This document shows positions 1 to 11,560 of a stretch of 64,000 nt of DNA, one piece after another. How positions within the stretch are numbered: position 1 is the first letter of the stretch; each line of letters begins with the position of its first letter. The notes beneath the pieces are model-generated. The model made no database searches. It was not told where the DNA came from and saw nothing but the letters and a program-made list of their open reading frames with translations. The translations under genes and the position numbers were made by a program. The stretch lies in the NCBI GenBank assembly GCA_963932465.1, contig OZ010788.1, forward strand, positions 669,002,484 through 669,066,483. Direction: 5' to 3'. This stretch comes from Maratus speciosus. Taxonomy: Eukaryota; Arthropoda; Arachnida; Araneae; Salticidae.

Positions 1-988
1 ACGATATTACTACTAGTCTGTCTTTCAACTAGTTAATTTCATTTAATATTCCAGAAGTTCTTAACTTACGAAATTGCCCAACTAATTTGTAGACACCCTG
101 TATTTTATAATAAAAAACACATACTACAATATATAATAAAACACACATACACACATTAATAACGCCTGCATTCAACAGTTAAAAGTATACATAAATATTA
201 TACAGATTGTATGTACATATTGTATGTATGTCTGTATAATATTTATATATACATTTACCCTGTATTTTGTTCCTTTTAGGAGATTATATCCTAAAAGATC
301 ATAGAAGAACATGAACTTGTTAAAAGAGTGTGCATTTAATACTTTTTGCATATGACGTGGTGATCAAAATAGGTGAACGTTGGGTATAAAAGCTATATCG
401 AACGCTTGCCACAGTCAAGTAATGGGAAAGGGTGGAGTAAGAAATTCGGTGTACCTATTTTTTTAGAGGGAATCCAGGAAACATGTTGATGATCGCATTT
501 CTGTATTGTGATTACTACTGGCCTGAATTGAAAGAATCGAAGCAGGTGCACGTATCCTAATTCTTCCTCTGCGAGATGTCCTGTCCATCACTCACATGAA
601 ATACAAATTCCTACTTTTCATCCGCTATCAGAACTCTCATAAGGTGAATTCAACTTCTGTAATGCACCTTGTGATATATATGAACGTAGCGACAGTCATT
701 ATGGTGGAACTTCGTTAAATCCTTAACATTTTAACCTCTACGAGTTGAGAGACCTAATCATAGATCTCGGCCATTCGAAAGAAACTTCTGAATAATTAAT
801 CCTTCTCAATAATTAATCTTTCTTCTGGAACGACAAGAATATTCTTGAACCTAGAATTAATCTATATACTAACATACAAGGTAAAAAGATCTGCTACCCT
901 TTCTTTGTAAGGAAGACAATCTGGTTTTCTTTCAAAATATTAAAGGACCCTTCATAAAAATGGCCTTTTCTGAATATTTTTTAGGTGA
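1..988. other. No gene recognised; A+T-rich flank
   Basis: Both strands are dense with stops and I recognise no protein motif, RNA gene or element boundary. Part of 880-1130 may be the decayed upstream portion of the repeat-protein pseudogene that resumes after 2192, but I could not align it convincingly. Confidence 0.5.
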
Positions 989-1138
989 TTGGTGCCCATT
1001 TACTTTATTAGCTCTAAGTACAGTTTGATATCTGTCCTTTTCACAATGGAAAAAAATATGGCTAAATCCCACTTAAGCAAAATGAAAGAAGGATTTGATA
1101 ACGTAGATTTCATCATGGAGAAGATAAAGTTTCATGTA

Positions 1139-2192
1139 CAGTCGTGGAAAAAAAAAAGAGTAAACACCCCCTACTAACTCTTCAACAAATTATCGTACAC
1201 GGAAGTTATTGGTACCGAACGATTTGAAATAAAGTCTACTTTTAAATGATGTATATAAAATTTGCTTAGGGGTCATCTACATATTAAAACGAACCCAAAC
1301 CTCACTTTTTTCATTAGCAATACAAAATTTTAACGAGATATTTCAAATCTTCTGTTCAAACTATGCCTAGACACCAAATTTCAAGTCATTTGAATGTTAA
1401 GTTTTTGAATTATAAACATTCAAAATTTGGTGCTTGTAATGTTAAATTACATTTTCATATTTTTATTTATATCTCCTGAAATTATGCTCCTAATGTGCTA
1501 ATTTGTGTAGCAATAAAACTAACGCGCCCAAACATAAGTATGCTGAATTTGCAATTTTTATAATTTTATGATATGAATTATGAAATTAATATTCGAAAAA
1601 ATTATGAATTGCAACCTACAGTTTTTTTGATGGATTTAGATTTATTAAGTCCTGCTTTATGAAAATCCAAAATTTCACATTTTTCTACCAAATAGTTTTT
1701 AAATTATGCTTAAAAAACTGCAAAATGATGGTTTAAGGGGCCGTCTATGATAGAAGTGAGTGTATATTTTGAAATTTCTTCTGTTGCCTTGTTATCTAAC
1801 AAGCTTCATTGACTGCTTAAGGTGCCTTGATCAAGAAGGGGGCTCTCTGGATTAGCAATCGAGTATCCAACTTCAATTTGGATACAGCCCTTAAAATACG
1901 CTCTTTTTAAAATAATTAATTTCTCGGAAACTTATGGTACGAATTGCATAAAAATTTGTTTTTAGGCTAATTGAAGGGTGTAGAGTTCATTTATGCTGTC
2001 AGAATTGGGTATTGCCATTGAAAAAAAAATGAAGTTACGGTTCGTTTTAATATGTAGATGGCCCCTAAGCAAATTTTATATACATTATTTAAAAGTAGAC
2101 TTTACTTCTAATCGTTCGGTACCAGTAACTTTCTTCTACAATAATTTGTTGCGGAGTTAGTAGGGGGTGTTTACTTTTTTTTTCCACGACTG
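1139..2192. mobile_element. Mariner-type foldback MITE (1,054 bp)
   Basis: The ends are near-perfect inverted repeats of about 170 bp: CAGTCGTGGAAAAA at the left and its complement at the right, each flanked by the dinucleotide TA (1137-1138 and 2193-2194). CAGT-type ends with a TA target duplication are characteristic of Tc1/mariner elements. The arms continue through an A-tract and an AGTAAACACC motif to the ATCTACATATTAAAACG segment near 1274-1295. No transposase is encoded, so it is non-autonomous. A short stretch near 1820-1856 (GTGCCTTGATCAAGAAGG) also occurs inside the unrelated-looking element at 61764-62610, which suggests exchanged internal filler. Confidence 0.85.
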
Positions 2193-2341
2193 TACATTAG
2201 TGGACAAATCTTGTTGATTTAAAAAAGCTATTTTTTACATTGATCAGGAAAGTGACGACACACAATTTTCTTGCTTTGTGTGCCTCTGACACAACAGAGA
2301 TAATCCAGACCACTGGATGACGTCAGAATTAGTGCTGCCAG

Positions 2342-3110
2342 GTGTTCCCTGTAAATTGGGGCTCAAAATGCTCTGGACAATTTTCTTCACCTTATCTAAT
2401 GAAAGAATTATTTGCGATTAAAGATGGCGGAATAAACTGTAAGAAATTAGTGGCATCCAGAACATTTGAAGCTCTGATTTATGCGGGACACCTGGCAACA
2501 CCACCACTGAGTGAGAAGAGAGTTGGCCAATCAGAGTGGACATGCTTGTAGGTAAAAAATATCTGATTCGTGTACAGTTAGTCGGACCAGACAAAATCGT
2601 CTTGCCTTCCTTTCATATAAAGTGAAATCTGATGAAACAGTTTGTAAAAGCTCTTGATGATTCGGACCATGATTTGAGCATATAGGGCGAAAAATACCTA
2701 CACTAAGTACAGAAAAACAAAGCTGGAACTACTTATAATGGCTCTGAAATAAGACAGCTTATAGTGAGGGTGAGTATTTTGATATTATTATTTCTGATTC
2801 TCTGAAGCTTTCCGAGTAGCTCAAAACTATGCTCACACATTCTCATTAATTTCAGAGGCCTTGGACATATTATAGGTATAAAAGTTCATCACTCACACAC
2901 CAACTTGGACTGCTTACCAGAACATTTGTGTGATATGAGCGCAGAGCACAGTGAAGGATTTAACCAGAACATTAAAATAATGGAATATCTGTAAGAGAGA
3001 AGTGTGAATATACATATGATGGTAGATTACTGCTGGAACCTGTAAATAGACTGCCCACACAAATTCATTCAAGAATGTACCACGAAAAAAAAAAGATTAC
3101 CAAACAAATT
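2342..3110 (+). pseudogene. Decayed repeat-encoded arthropod protein (function unknown)
   Basis: Reading across frames gives a recognisable order of blocks. These are KIVLPSFHIK then LMKQFVKALDDSD (2596-2670), EIRQLIVR (about 2745-2770), KVHHSHTNLDCLPEHL (2881-2928), SAEHSEGFNQNIKIME (about 2938-2985) and SVNIHMMVDYCWNL (3007-3048). I recall this block order from a large uncharacterised protein found in many copies in arachnid, hydrozoan and aphid predictions, usually treated as transposon-derived. At least four in-frame stops and one frame change upstream of 2570 show it is dead. The mariner-type element at 1139-2192 sits just upstream and may have split it. The biochemical role of the family is not known to me; the assignment rests on motif memory only. 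Confidence 0.6.
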
Positions 3111-3819
3111 TTGTTTAACTTTTTTGATTTAATTTTATTGTTTTGTACAACAGGTGTTATTTGAATCACTATAGTGTTACTTTAATGTTAGTATGTTTTA
3201 TTCATGTCACTAAAATATTCTAGAAAATAAAAATAGACTGTTTTAACGTTTTGTGACCTATTATGTGAATAACAGGCATAATATGAAATAGGGTAACACA
3301 AATCAGTCTATGTTTACGTCTGAAAAATTAGAGCTGCAAGATGAAAATTAATGTATTTGAAATCAGCAATTCAAAAATATATAAAGTCAGCTCAAGAAAT
3401 ATTCGTCCAAAAGCATGTTGAACTGTATTATTAATGAACATTTCTACCAGAAAAATTATAACACTTTATATTAAAGAATTTTATTCTTTATGATTGCAGT
3501 GATATTAAATTTAAATGCATGAAATCTAAATTTTCCAATTTCCGTTACGAAAAAATATTTCGAAACTGAAAAAGGTAGGTATACCAAATAAATTTCCTAT
3601 CGGACATTTTTTTAAAGCACATCCCTAAATATCATGAGAAATGTTTCAAGTACAAATCATTTCCTCTTATCATTAAAACTTTTCCACTATACTCTGCGGC
3701 ATGCAATAGAAGAGAAGAGAAATCGGGAATAATTTTTCTTCTCGGTTCTAATTAAGACTTACTCCAGAAGCGACAAAGCTGAAAGTTTTAATCTAATCCA
3801 AGATATGTTATTTGTTATG

Positions 3820-4245
3820 GTAATGAACATGAGAGATTCTAGAAGTTTAGCATTAATAGATTCATAGACTGCAGTATTTTGTTGCCAGATAGGTTTTATA
3901 CGAAGCGTATACAAAGAAAAAGTTTAGTCTGCTAAAATATTACGAAATGATAGTTTTCAAGTAAATTTCGCATTATAAATTTTGATTGGAAAATATGCGG
4001 TTAGCGTTTTGAGCTGATTAACATAGCAATTGGTCTTCAATTGTTGAAAGATAAATTTGAATAGAACAATGAATTTGTTCTGGTAACTAAAACGGTGTAT
4101 ATTTATAATGTTTATTTGTTATTTTAAGCAATCTTTTATTAAACATCGTAATGAAACACCAGGCAAAATACTTTAAAATAAGTTATAAATAAATGTTTTA
4201 AATGTTTTGCATAAAGTATGACAGTATTAAAGAATGTTTTAAATA
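3820..4245. repeat. Dispersed copy of the ~0.5 kb repeat that is tandem at 9.8-11.6 kb
   Basis: The order of landmarks matches the later array: an ACAGTATTTTGTTKCCAGAT block, a CTAAAATATT block, a CAATTGGTCTTCAATTGTTG block, and an AATGAAACACCAG block near 4150. It is diverged from the other units by eye. The upstream stretch 3350-3500, with AATGAACATTTCTACCAGAAAAATTAT, looks like the end of a preceding unit. Confidence 0.6.
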
Positions 4246-4456
4246 TATATATATTATATATATATAAATCTTTCTTGTACAAATCTGTCAGCCTGTGAAA
4301 TTGGAGTATTACGTAGTGCAAATACAAAGATCACTGTATAATACATGTTACTACGTATTAGATAGGATACTAACTATATAATTATTGCATTACAGTATTT
4401 TTGTTTCAAAAAAATGTTTAATAAAAACTCTAAGTCAGAAAACTTGGTACTTTTCA

Positions 4457-4580
4457 GTTAGCCGGGCGCCAGTGTTATATTATATATATTGTATATATAC
4501 ATACATATATACCTATAAATCATATATATGTATATATATATGCATATGTATGTATATATAACAATTGCGCCCGGTTGACC
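4457..4580. repeat. Short cruciform-forming foldback, AT-rich centre
   Basis: The left arm AGCCGGGCGCCAGTGTTATAT pairs imperfectly with a right arm ending TAACAATTGCGCCCGGTT, with alternating TA/TG/CA sequence between. It looks like a ~120-bp MITE, but I could not define a target duplication. Confidence 0.5.
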
Positions 4581-4843
4581 GAAAACTTTATATTACAAAC
4601 ATTTATTCTTTCAAATAAAGCGCACTAACACTCAGTTTAAATTCAACGAAAGCTTATAGACTTTCGGCTCCGAAGAAACTGCGCGTGCAAGATGTTAATT
4701 TTTGCAAGTGGAAACAGATTTCCTCTTACTTAGTGCCACACTTAGTGACAAAAATTCCAATAAGTGGACAAATGTTCATGGCGAAAGCGAAAGAAATTTG
4801 CGATTGTAATGTAAATATAAAGAATGTAAGCGATTATAGCTTT

Positions 4844-5051
4844 TTAACCCCTTCGGGACGGGAGCCTTTTACGAAATTTTTAATCTTTTGCCACCGTTTT
4901 TCAAAAACAGAAATTTGTGTCTTCTTAAATCGAGAAAATGCGCTGATTAAATAAGGCAAATTTTACAGTAAAATTTTACTGGTGAGGAAAAACAAGGATT
5001 CTGAGCGCTTCATGCGACACGAATACGTGTCGCTCGTCCCCAAGGGGTTAA
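4844..5051. mobile_element. TTAA element T1 (~208 bp, hairpin type)
   Basis: It starts TTAACCCCTTCGGGACGGG and ends CGTCCCCAAGGGGTTAA, with TTAA at both ends as in piggyBac-type target duplications. The internal core AATAAGGCAAATTTTACAG is followed by TTTTACTGGTGAGG. A perfect 8-bp-stem hairpin lies at 5014-5033 (GCGACACG, loop AATA, CGTGTCGC), 14 nt from the terminal TTAA. A close inverted copy is at 54124-54331. Confidence 0.8.
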
Positions 5052-5364
5052 CAGGAAGGTTGCATAAATTTAAAACCTGTAATGTAAAGTTGTAAGTGGT
5101 GAATTAAAAGATGTTCCAGCTGACTGTCACTACATGGCATGAAAGTTCGCCAAGTATAATCAATAAATATCAGCTGAAAGACTATTTCAACTCAAACTGA
5201 TCTTTCCTAACCTCCGATACCACCACAGACTTTAGAGTTTATATGAGAACAGTGTAAAGGCAAGAAGTGCAATAAGTATCACTTTATTGTGTTACTTTGT
5301 TTAAACTCTTATGGAAGTGAAAGGATGACTCTTTCCGCGATAGGAAAATCAGCAAGTTAGAAAT

Positions 5365-6700
5365 TGTACGTCAAATGTGGCATATGACTTGCACTCGTAC
5401 TATAACTAGATTTATAACTATTCAGATTTTGGTGCAACGGTTGTTGCATTCTTATGTAAAAAATATGTAAATATAAAATTTATTACAATTCTATAGATTA
5501 AATTCGGTCGTACGGAAATAATAGGACTCCATCTTAAATACACAGGTTATCAAAAATTAAGGAAAAGTCACAAAATGCTAATGTTCAAATACGCGAGCAC
5601 TCAAAAGGAAATATTATAATTCGAGTAATTACTATCTCTACAACACAGCTAGCCCATATAACATCTCACTCATGTCACACATGGTCACAAGTATCACAGT
5701 CACTACGGTGAAGCAAAAAAATAGGAAATTCCATACTTCTCATTATGAGTCTCAAATGATCACGATGTGTGACTCCACTGAGAAGTCAATGTGACTGCTG
5801 GTTTATGACGAGTCACCAGGTGACTTTACAATATAGTTAAATTGTGACTCTCATGTGACTGTCATTTTGAGACTCAATTTCATAGTCATCACGAACGTTG
5901 CATTATGATAAGTCACCAAATAATATCACATTATAGTCACATGGAGAAATTTCTTAAAAGAGCACAATGGTGACTTCACAGTAGTCTCTCTGTCACCTGA
6001 AAGTCATCACGTGACTTTAATGTGACATTATTTGGTAACTTATCACAATGCAGCGTTCACGATGACTTTGAAATTGAGTCTACAAATGACAATCCCATGA
6101 GAGTCACAATGTAACTACATTGTAAAGTCACATGGTGACTCGTCACAAAGCAGCAGTCACAGTGACGTCTCAGTGGAGTCACTTAAAGTGATCATTTGAG
6201 ACTCATAATGAGATGTATGGAATTTCCCATTTTTTTGCTTCACCGTAGTGACTGTGACACTTGTGACCATGTGTGACATGAATGAGATGTTATATGAACT
6301 AGCTGTGTTGTAGAGATAGTAATTACTCGAATTATATTATTTCCTTTTGAGTGTTCACGTATTTGAAAATTAGCATTCTGTGACTTATCCTTAATTTTTG
6401 CACACCAGTGTAGGACGTCATTACCATGCCTATCTATAATTATGACCTATCATGGGATATCTGTGAATTAATTACGTATGATAGGATTTCATAGAATGAA
6501 GAAAACTTTTATTAATACCTTTTTAAGTTTTGATTCGATTTTCAGGAAATTTTAAATGACACAATTTTGCAACGATTCTTTTTTTTTTATTTCAACCTAT
6601 TCGGTTGAGTAGTTTTTGCGCTAATATATTCGGACAGACGGACGGACCTGACGACGACTGTAGGTGCTATGAATTTATATAATTACGAACGCACCTAAAC
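5365..6700 (-). repeat. Repeat family A, copy 1 (interrupted)
   Basis: Read on the minus strand, this matches 33365-34690 and 39790-40235. Shared landmarks are the GTCCGTCTGTCC-like stretch (6630-6650), the phrase equivalent to ACCAAGCCGAATGGTTTGAA, a run encoding AAAGTTTTCTTCATTC, the GATATCCCATGA block, and the distal CATTTGCCACRTTTGACGTAC block (5368-5390). It is split by the MITE at 5541-6410. The other two copies give the uninterrupted junction. Confidence 0.75.
5541..6410. mobile_element. Full-length palindromic mariner-type MITE (870 bp)
   Basis: The whole element is one inverted repeat of about 435 bp per arm with almost no spacer. The ends are CACAGGTTATCAAAAATTAA and the complement of CACTGGTGTGCAAAAATTAA, flanked by TA at 5539-5540 and 6411-6412. 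The arms are packed with GTCAC/GTGAC words. No coding capacity is visible. In the homologous repeat at 33650-33665 the flanks join directly as CCATCTTAAATAGGACGTCA (complement strand), which is the expected empty site with a single TA. Confidence 0.9.
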
Positions 6701-7147
6701 AGACCATGATTCCGGAATAACATACAAATACTGCCGGTGGAATTTGATGCCAATAGGAATGGGTTCATTAGAGCAGAGATTTTCAGCGAATAGTTAAAAA
6801 AAATACAAACTTATGAAACTACTAAAAACGAAAATTGCTTCTAGAGTACCGACTTTTTTCTTTCATGAAAAAGTTATTTTCCTTTTCAACCATTCAGTCA
6901 GCTTCAACCATTTGATTTGAGCGAAATCAAGTATTTAAAAATGAATTATTGGTAACAGTTGATCCAACTCGTTCTTCAGAACACGGAAAAACCTAATTTC
7001 AAGAAAATAAATTTTCTTCAAGCGATGAATGATATTTCGTTTGTTTGTTCTCAAGTAAAGGCGAAACCGATAAAACAATTTATGAAAGCGCGATTTGCAC
7101 ATCTAAAATGAAATGAGAAGTTTGACGATGTCAAAACTGACATAATA
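6701..7147. other. No gene recognised
   Basis: A+T-rich sequence with stops in all frames. I see no repeat partner elsewhere in the window. Confidence 0.5.
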
Positions 7148-8512
7148 TAGGGTTCGTACGGGTCAATGAATTTCCAGCCCAGGAAATTCTTCGTACCAGT
7201 ATTTTCTTGTAGAAAATCACTCCTTAAATAAGGCGAAATTTCGCGCGTTTAACTTAAAGGGCATAGCCGGATAAGCATTGGAAACATGCCTTTTAATGAA
7301 ATTTCCTGTTTTTTTTCCCAGACGTAGCTACATATCTGACAATATATTTCTCCTATTATCACCCGATAAATATTGATATTTAATGTGATAAAAATGGTTT
7401 TCCGATTTTTTAAAAAACGGATTTTCTCAAAAACTGCTGCACGGAATTTCATGCCATTAATTGAGGATATATAGATACCAAAGTTGCATAATTGGTAATT
7501 TTTGTATAATTTTCTGTGTATAAAAACTATGTGAAATAGCGAAATAGAAATTTAAAAAAATAACGATCATATCTTATGGTTATCCGAAAATTACCATTTT
7601 CTTGTAAAAAATTCCCCATATGTGCCCGTATATTCTATATAAATGCCGGAAGTTTGCATTGGGTACTACATATAAATATTTACAAAAATGTATATTAAAA
7701 TTATTGAAATTCATTTTAAGGCGTTATTTTGGGCAGAGCTACTCAACTTCCACACCCAAAGAATTTTTTGAATAAACAGTTACAGAATTGCTGTATTTTA
7801 AATTTTAATGAACACATAAAGCAACATTATCAAAACTGTCCATATCAAAATGAACATGATGTTGAAAAACATGGGTTATATACTTAATAGAATCTAAAAT
7901 ACGTCAGTTGACATATTGTCTGCTGACTTTGTTCCAAAAATTCTTCGGATGTTGAAGTTAAGTAGCCCCCCCCCCCAAATAACGCCTTAAAATGAATTTC
8001 AATAATTTTAATTTACATTTTTGTAACAATTTATATGTAGTACCGCACACTTTCGGCATTTATATAGAATATACGGGCACATACGGGGAATTTTTTACAA
8101 GAAAATGGTAATTTTCGGATAACCATACGATATGATTTTTATTTTTTGAAAATTTTTATTTCGCTATTTCACACAGTTTTTATAAACAGAAAATTATGGA
8201 AAAATTACCAGTTATGCATCTTTAGTATCTATATATCCTCAGTTAATGGCATGAAACTCCGCGCAGCAGTTTGAGAAAATCAGTTTTTTAAAAATTGAAA
8301 AAACATTTTTATCTCATTAAATATCAATATTTATAAGGTGATAATGGAGGAAATATATTGTCAGATATGTAGCCACATCTGAGAAAAAAAATCCTGAAAT
8401 TTGATTGAAAGGCATGTTTCCAATGCTTATCCGGCTATGCCCTTTATTATTCTGTAAAAAAGAAAATACTGATATTTTACCTGGAAAATTCCTTGCTGCA
8501 TAGGAACACCAA
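7148..8512. repeat. GGTTCGTACG-ended repeat, copy 1 (interrupted)
   Basis: The left end GGGTTCGTACGGGTC and the internal ACCAGTATTTTCTTGTAGAAAAT and TTAAATAAGGCGAAATTT segments match the compact copy at 35038-35216. The copy is interrupted by the foldback at 7257-8444 and resumes with TGATATTTTACCTGGAAAAT. The core resembles the CACCAG core of the TTAA elements. Confidence 0.55.
7257..8444. mobile_element. Full-length palindromic MITE (1,188 bp), TA target
   Basis: Left terminus AAGGGCATAGCCGGATAAGC and right terminus GCTTATCCGGCTATGCCCTT are complementary, and pairing continues through nearly the whole 1.19 kb. TA dinucleotides flank both ends (7255-7256, 8445-8446). The arms are slightly diverged: one carries a C-run at 7969-7977 that the other arm lacks. 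Landmarks mirrored in the arms are TGCCCGTATATTCTATATAA and its complement. No transposase is visible. Confidence 0.85.
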
Positions 8513-8574
8513 TGATAAAAACTGGAATTTTCTGACAGCCAAGATACCTTTCGAGAAAACGAAAATTACGATGA

Positions 8575-8870
8575 AGAAGTAATATCTTCAATTGTTGATG
8601 CATTTTCTGACAACTCCGAGATCGAGCCAGATGACCAAAGCAATGATATTTAGAGATAAGAAGAGGATGCAGTTTTTCCTCAGTCTATTCAAGAAGCAGC
8701 AAACCGTGCTAAACTACCAAAAACTTTTAAGTTTGAATTAAAACGAGTGAAAAGGCTCTTCAGAACCCTAATTCATTACACAGATCTTTAATTATCATGG
8801 AAAATAGCCTATACACCAGACGAAAACAAATTATTTACTGCGTTAAATTAAAAAATAATACACGTTTAAA
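8575..8870 (+). pseudogene. Unidentified degraded coding relic
   Basis: One frame reads an acidic stretch ENENYDEEVISSIVDAF then SDNSEIEPDDQSND, followed after two stops by AANRAKLPKTFKFELKRVKR. The acidic start plus basic continuation could be the N-terminus of a piggyBac-type or other transposase. I do not recognise a family. Stops near 8650, 8657 and 8790 show decay. Confidence 0.3.
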
Positions 8871-9084
8871 AAAAAGATGTGAAGAATACAACAGAAAAAT
8901 AAAGGTAAATTTAAATTAAATTACTTTTAAAATTTTGTTTATGTTTTCAATCTGGTTAAGTTATTTAAAACCAACGTAACCTAAGAAAATTACATATGAG
9001 AGATTTCTCCGCGTTCCGAATTTCTGAAAATATATGAGGATGGATAAAAAAAAGGGGGGGGTTACAAAAGGTAGTAAAAAAATT

Positions 9085-9500
9085 ATAACGATAGACAGAA
9101 AATATAAAAGGAATTAAACGGCATACGTCCTATCGCTTTTCCACATAATCAACAAATCTATTTAGGTATTTATCTGAACGTATGGACAACTTGTTTAACC
9201 TTGCTTGGTAGAAATATCTATTGAGCAAGTTCTCGGTAGCTGTTTTCCCATGACTGTCTAAAGAGAACCTTGTTCCAGATAATTGTTTTCTTCAATTTCT
9301 GAAGAAAGAAATAGTCAGTGGGTGCCAAATCTGGGCTGTATGGAGGACGGTTCCAGAATTCCCACTGGAACTTCTCCAACAATTCTTGAGTTTGGCAAGC
9401 AGTATGGAGCTGGTATTGTCATGCAAGAGGATGACACTACCACTCTACATGCCAGGATATTTACGTTGGAAGGCTTCACGTAACCTTGTAAAAGTGGCAC
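9085..9500 (-). pseudogene. Mariner transposase C-terminal relic (DD34D type)
   Basis: On the minus strand VILLHDNTSS (about 9410-9435) and RPPYSPDLAPTDYFF (about 9308-9352) are the second and third catalytic blocks of mariner transposases. The two aspartate codons lie at 9418-9420 and 9314-9316. They are 104 nt apart, one short of the 105 nt expected for DD34D spacing, so a single-base deletion explains the frame change. Downstream, KTIIWNKVLFRQSW... and a run towards 9120 resemble the mariner tail that ends in GDYVEK, with stops. The N-terminal half and the first aspartate are not found, and no terminal repeats are visible. Confidence 0.8.
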
Positions 9501-9789
9501 AAGCGAGAGCACTTTTTTAAACGTCTTGCCATCTCAATCGCTCTTACGCGTCTTTGAACTTACACTACCTACACGCACAACCACTGTAAGACAACTAGCG
9601 CGATCTGTCTCCACTCTGAGGAAAAATATTTCCTCAGCATTATTTTTCAAATGCTGCTATTTGTAACCTTTTTCTGAAACCCATCCTCGTAGATTAGAGG
9701 TGAAATGTCGATCTTATGTGTGCAGTCTCTTCAAAAAATGCATAAGGTGTGCTTTACTTATTTGCAGTGCTTAGTTATTCAAGTGCAAA

Positions 9790-11560
9790 AACAGCTGTAC
9801 TCTTAACATTTTAATCTATACTAATATGAAATATTAGACAGGGTTATGGAAATAGCATTCTTTCAAAACAGTATTTTGTTTTCAGATAATTTTTATCATC
9901 TGGAGCACTTGCATTCCATAAGCTTCATTTTCAGAAATATTTCGAAATGAATACTTTTCCAAATTAAGTTCGCAATATCAGTTTTGTTTCGAAGACTTAC
10001 GGTCAGAGCTGATAAAAAATAAAATCAGTAATTATCTTTAATTATTCTAATACCAATTTGAATGGTTAAATATAGAACAAGTTAGTTTAATTTTAAACAG
10101 AGTGTTAATTATTTATTTAATATGGTTGATATTTTTAAAAATACTGTATTACATCAGGAAAAAAACATTAAAATGTTTTTAAACAACTGTTAGATAATCT
10201 GTCATATAATCTGCAAAGTAATAAAAAAAATTTGTTCCAGAAAAACTATGAAACCTTATATAAATGAAATTTTACTCTGTTTGATAAATTGTTCTATATG
10301 AAATTGAAGTACAAAAATTGCTGAGAAATTAATGCTTTAGTCAAATCTTATTTATATTGGATATAGATAAGTAGTTTTGAATTACAGTAATTCTATTGCG
10401 AGATATTGAATACCTGAAGTATTTGCAATCAAAAAGCTAGATTTTCTAAAATATTTAAAAATATATATTTTTCCAAATAGAATTTCGGGATGATTTAAAA
10501 ATAAACATAGCAAAAGGTCTTCATTTGTTGAAACGGGAATTCGAATAGTTAAATATTGATAAATGGTTTTGCTCAATTAAAAACGAAGTATTATTTTGAA
10601 TTTTTATGGCTTGAGAAATATTAAAAAACAATAAAACACCAGAAAAATGTTTTTAAACAACTGCTAGATAAATAGTTTCACATAAATTACGAATGTATTA
10701 ATGAATATTGCTACCAGGAAAGTTATGAAACTTATAATAAAGTATTTTATGTCTGGTGCTAAAGCTGACGCTGAATTAACGTTTCAATCAAATTTCGTAT
10801 AACAATAATTTTATTTTCAGATAGTCAATATCTTAAACATTTATTTTTAATCAAAAAGCTTGATTTGCTAAAATATTTTAAAATATATTATTTTTTCAAA
10901 TAGAATTTTCAAATGGTTTAAAAATAAACATGCCAAGTGGTCTTCATCTGCTGAAATGAGAATTCGAATGGTTAAATATTGATAAATAGTTAGCTCAATT
11001 AATTAAAAACGAAGTATTAATTATTTTAAATTTGTATGCCTCTAGCAATATATTAAAATATAATGAAACACCAGAAAAATACATAAAAATGCTTTCTAGA
11101 TAGATTTTCTAGATAGAACTTCTAGATAAATAATTTTACGTAAATTACGAATGTATTAATGAATATCGCTACAAGGAAAATTATTAAACTTATAGTAAAG
11201 CATTTTATATCTGATGTATCGCAGTTCTAATTAATTCTAATGTGAAAACTGCTGTTCAATTAACGTTTCAACTTAATTTAATGTTGGATATGAGCTAAGG
11301 TAATGCCACAGTTTTCTCGTTGCACTACAATATTTTTGTTTCCAGATAATTCTTGCCATTTGGAACCTTTGTAACTATAAAAAAAAAAAAAAACTTTCTT
11401 TGCTGAAATATATATTTTTCTAAATTAACTTCCCGATGCAATTTTTATTCGGAAAGTATGTAATTAGCAGCGTTTTACATGATTAATAATAAAGAACGAC
11501 GTATAATAATTTTTAATACTGTAGGTTAATATTTATTATTAATGTAATGAAAACGTGAGA
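9790..11560. repeat. Diverged tandem array, unit ~450-500 bp, about 3.5 copies
   Basis: The same block order recurs: ACCAGAAAAATG, then AACAACTGCTAGATAAATA, ATTACGAATGTATTAATGAA, CAGTTTTAATT, TATTTTGTTTCCAGATA, CAAAAAGCTTGATTTGCTAA, TTTTTCCAAATAGAATTTC, GGTCTTCATTTGTTGAAA, GAATTCGAATGGTTAAATA. Clear unit starts are near 10145, 10635 and 11070. Units are well diverged and A+T-rich with no coding frame. A further dispersed unit lies at 3820-4245. Confidence 0.75.

Noticed and set aside
4685..4954. 89-residue plus-strand frame
   Set aside because: Its second half runs through TTAA element T1, whose inverted copy T19 does not preserve the frame as a protein.
9315..9512. Overlapping plus and minus frames around 9283-9512 as small host genes
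   Set aside because: They are shadow frames of the decayed mariner transposase on the minus strand; the HDN and SPDLAP blocks account for the sequence conservation.
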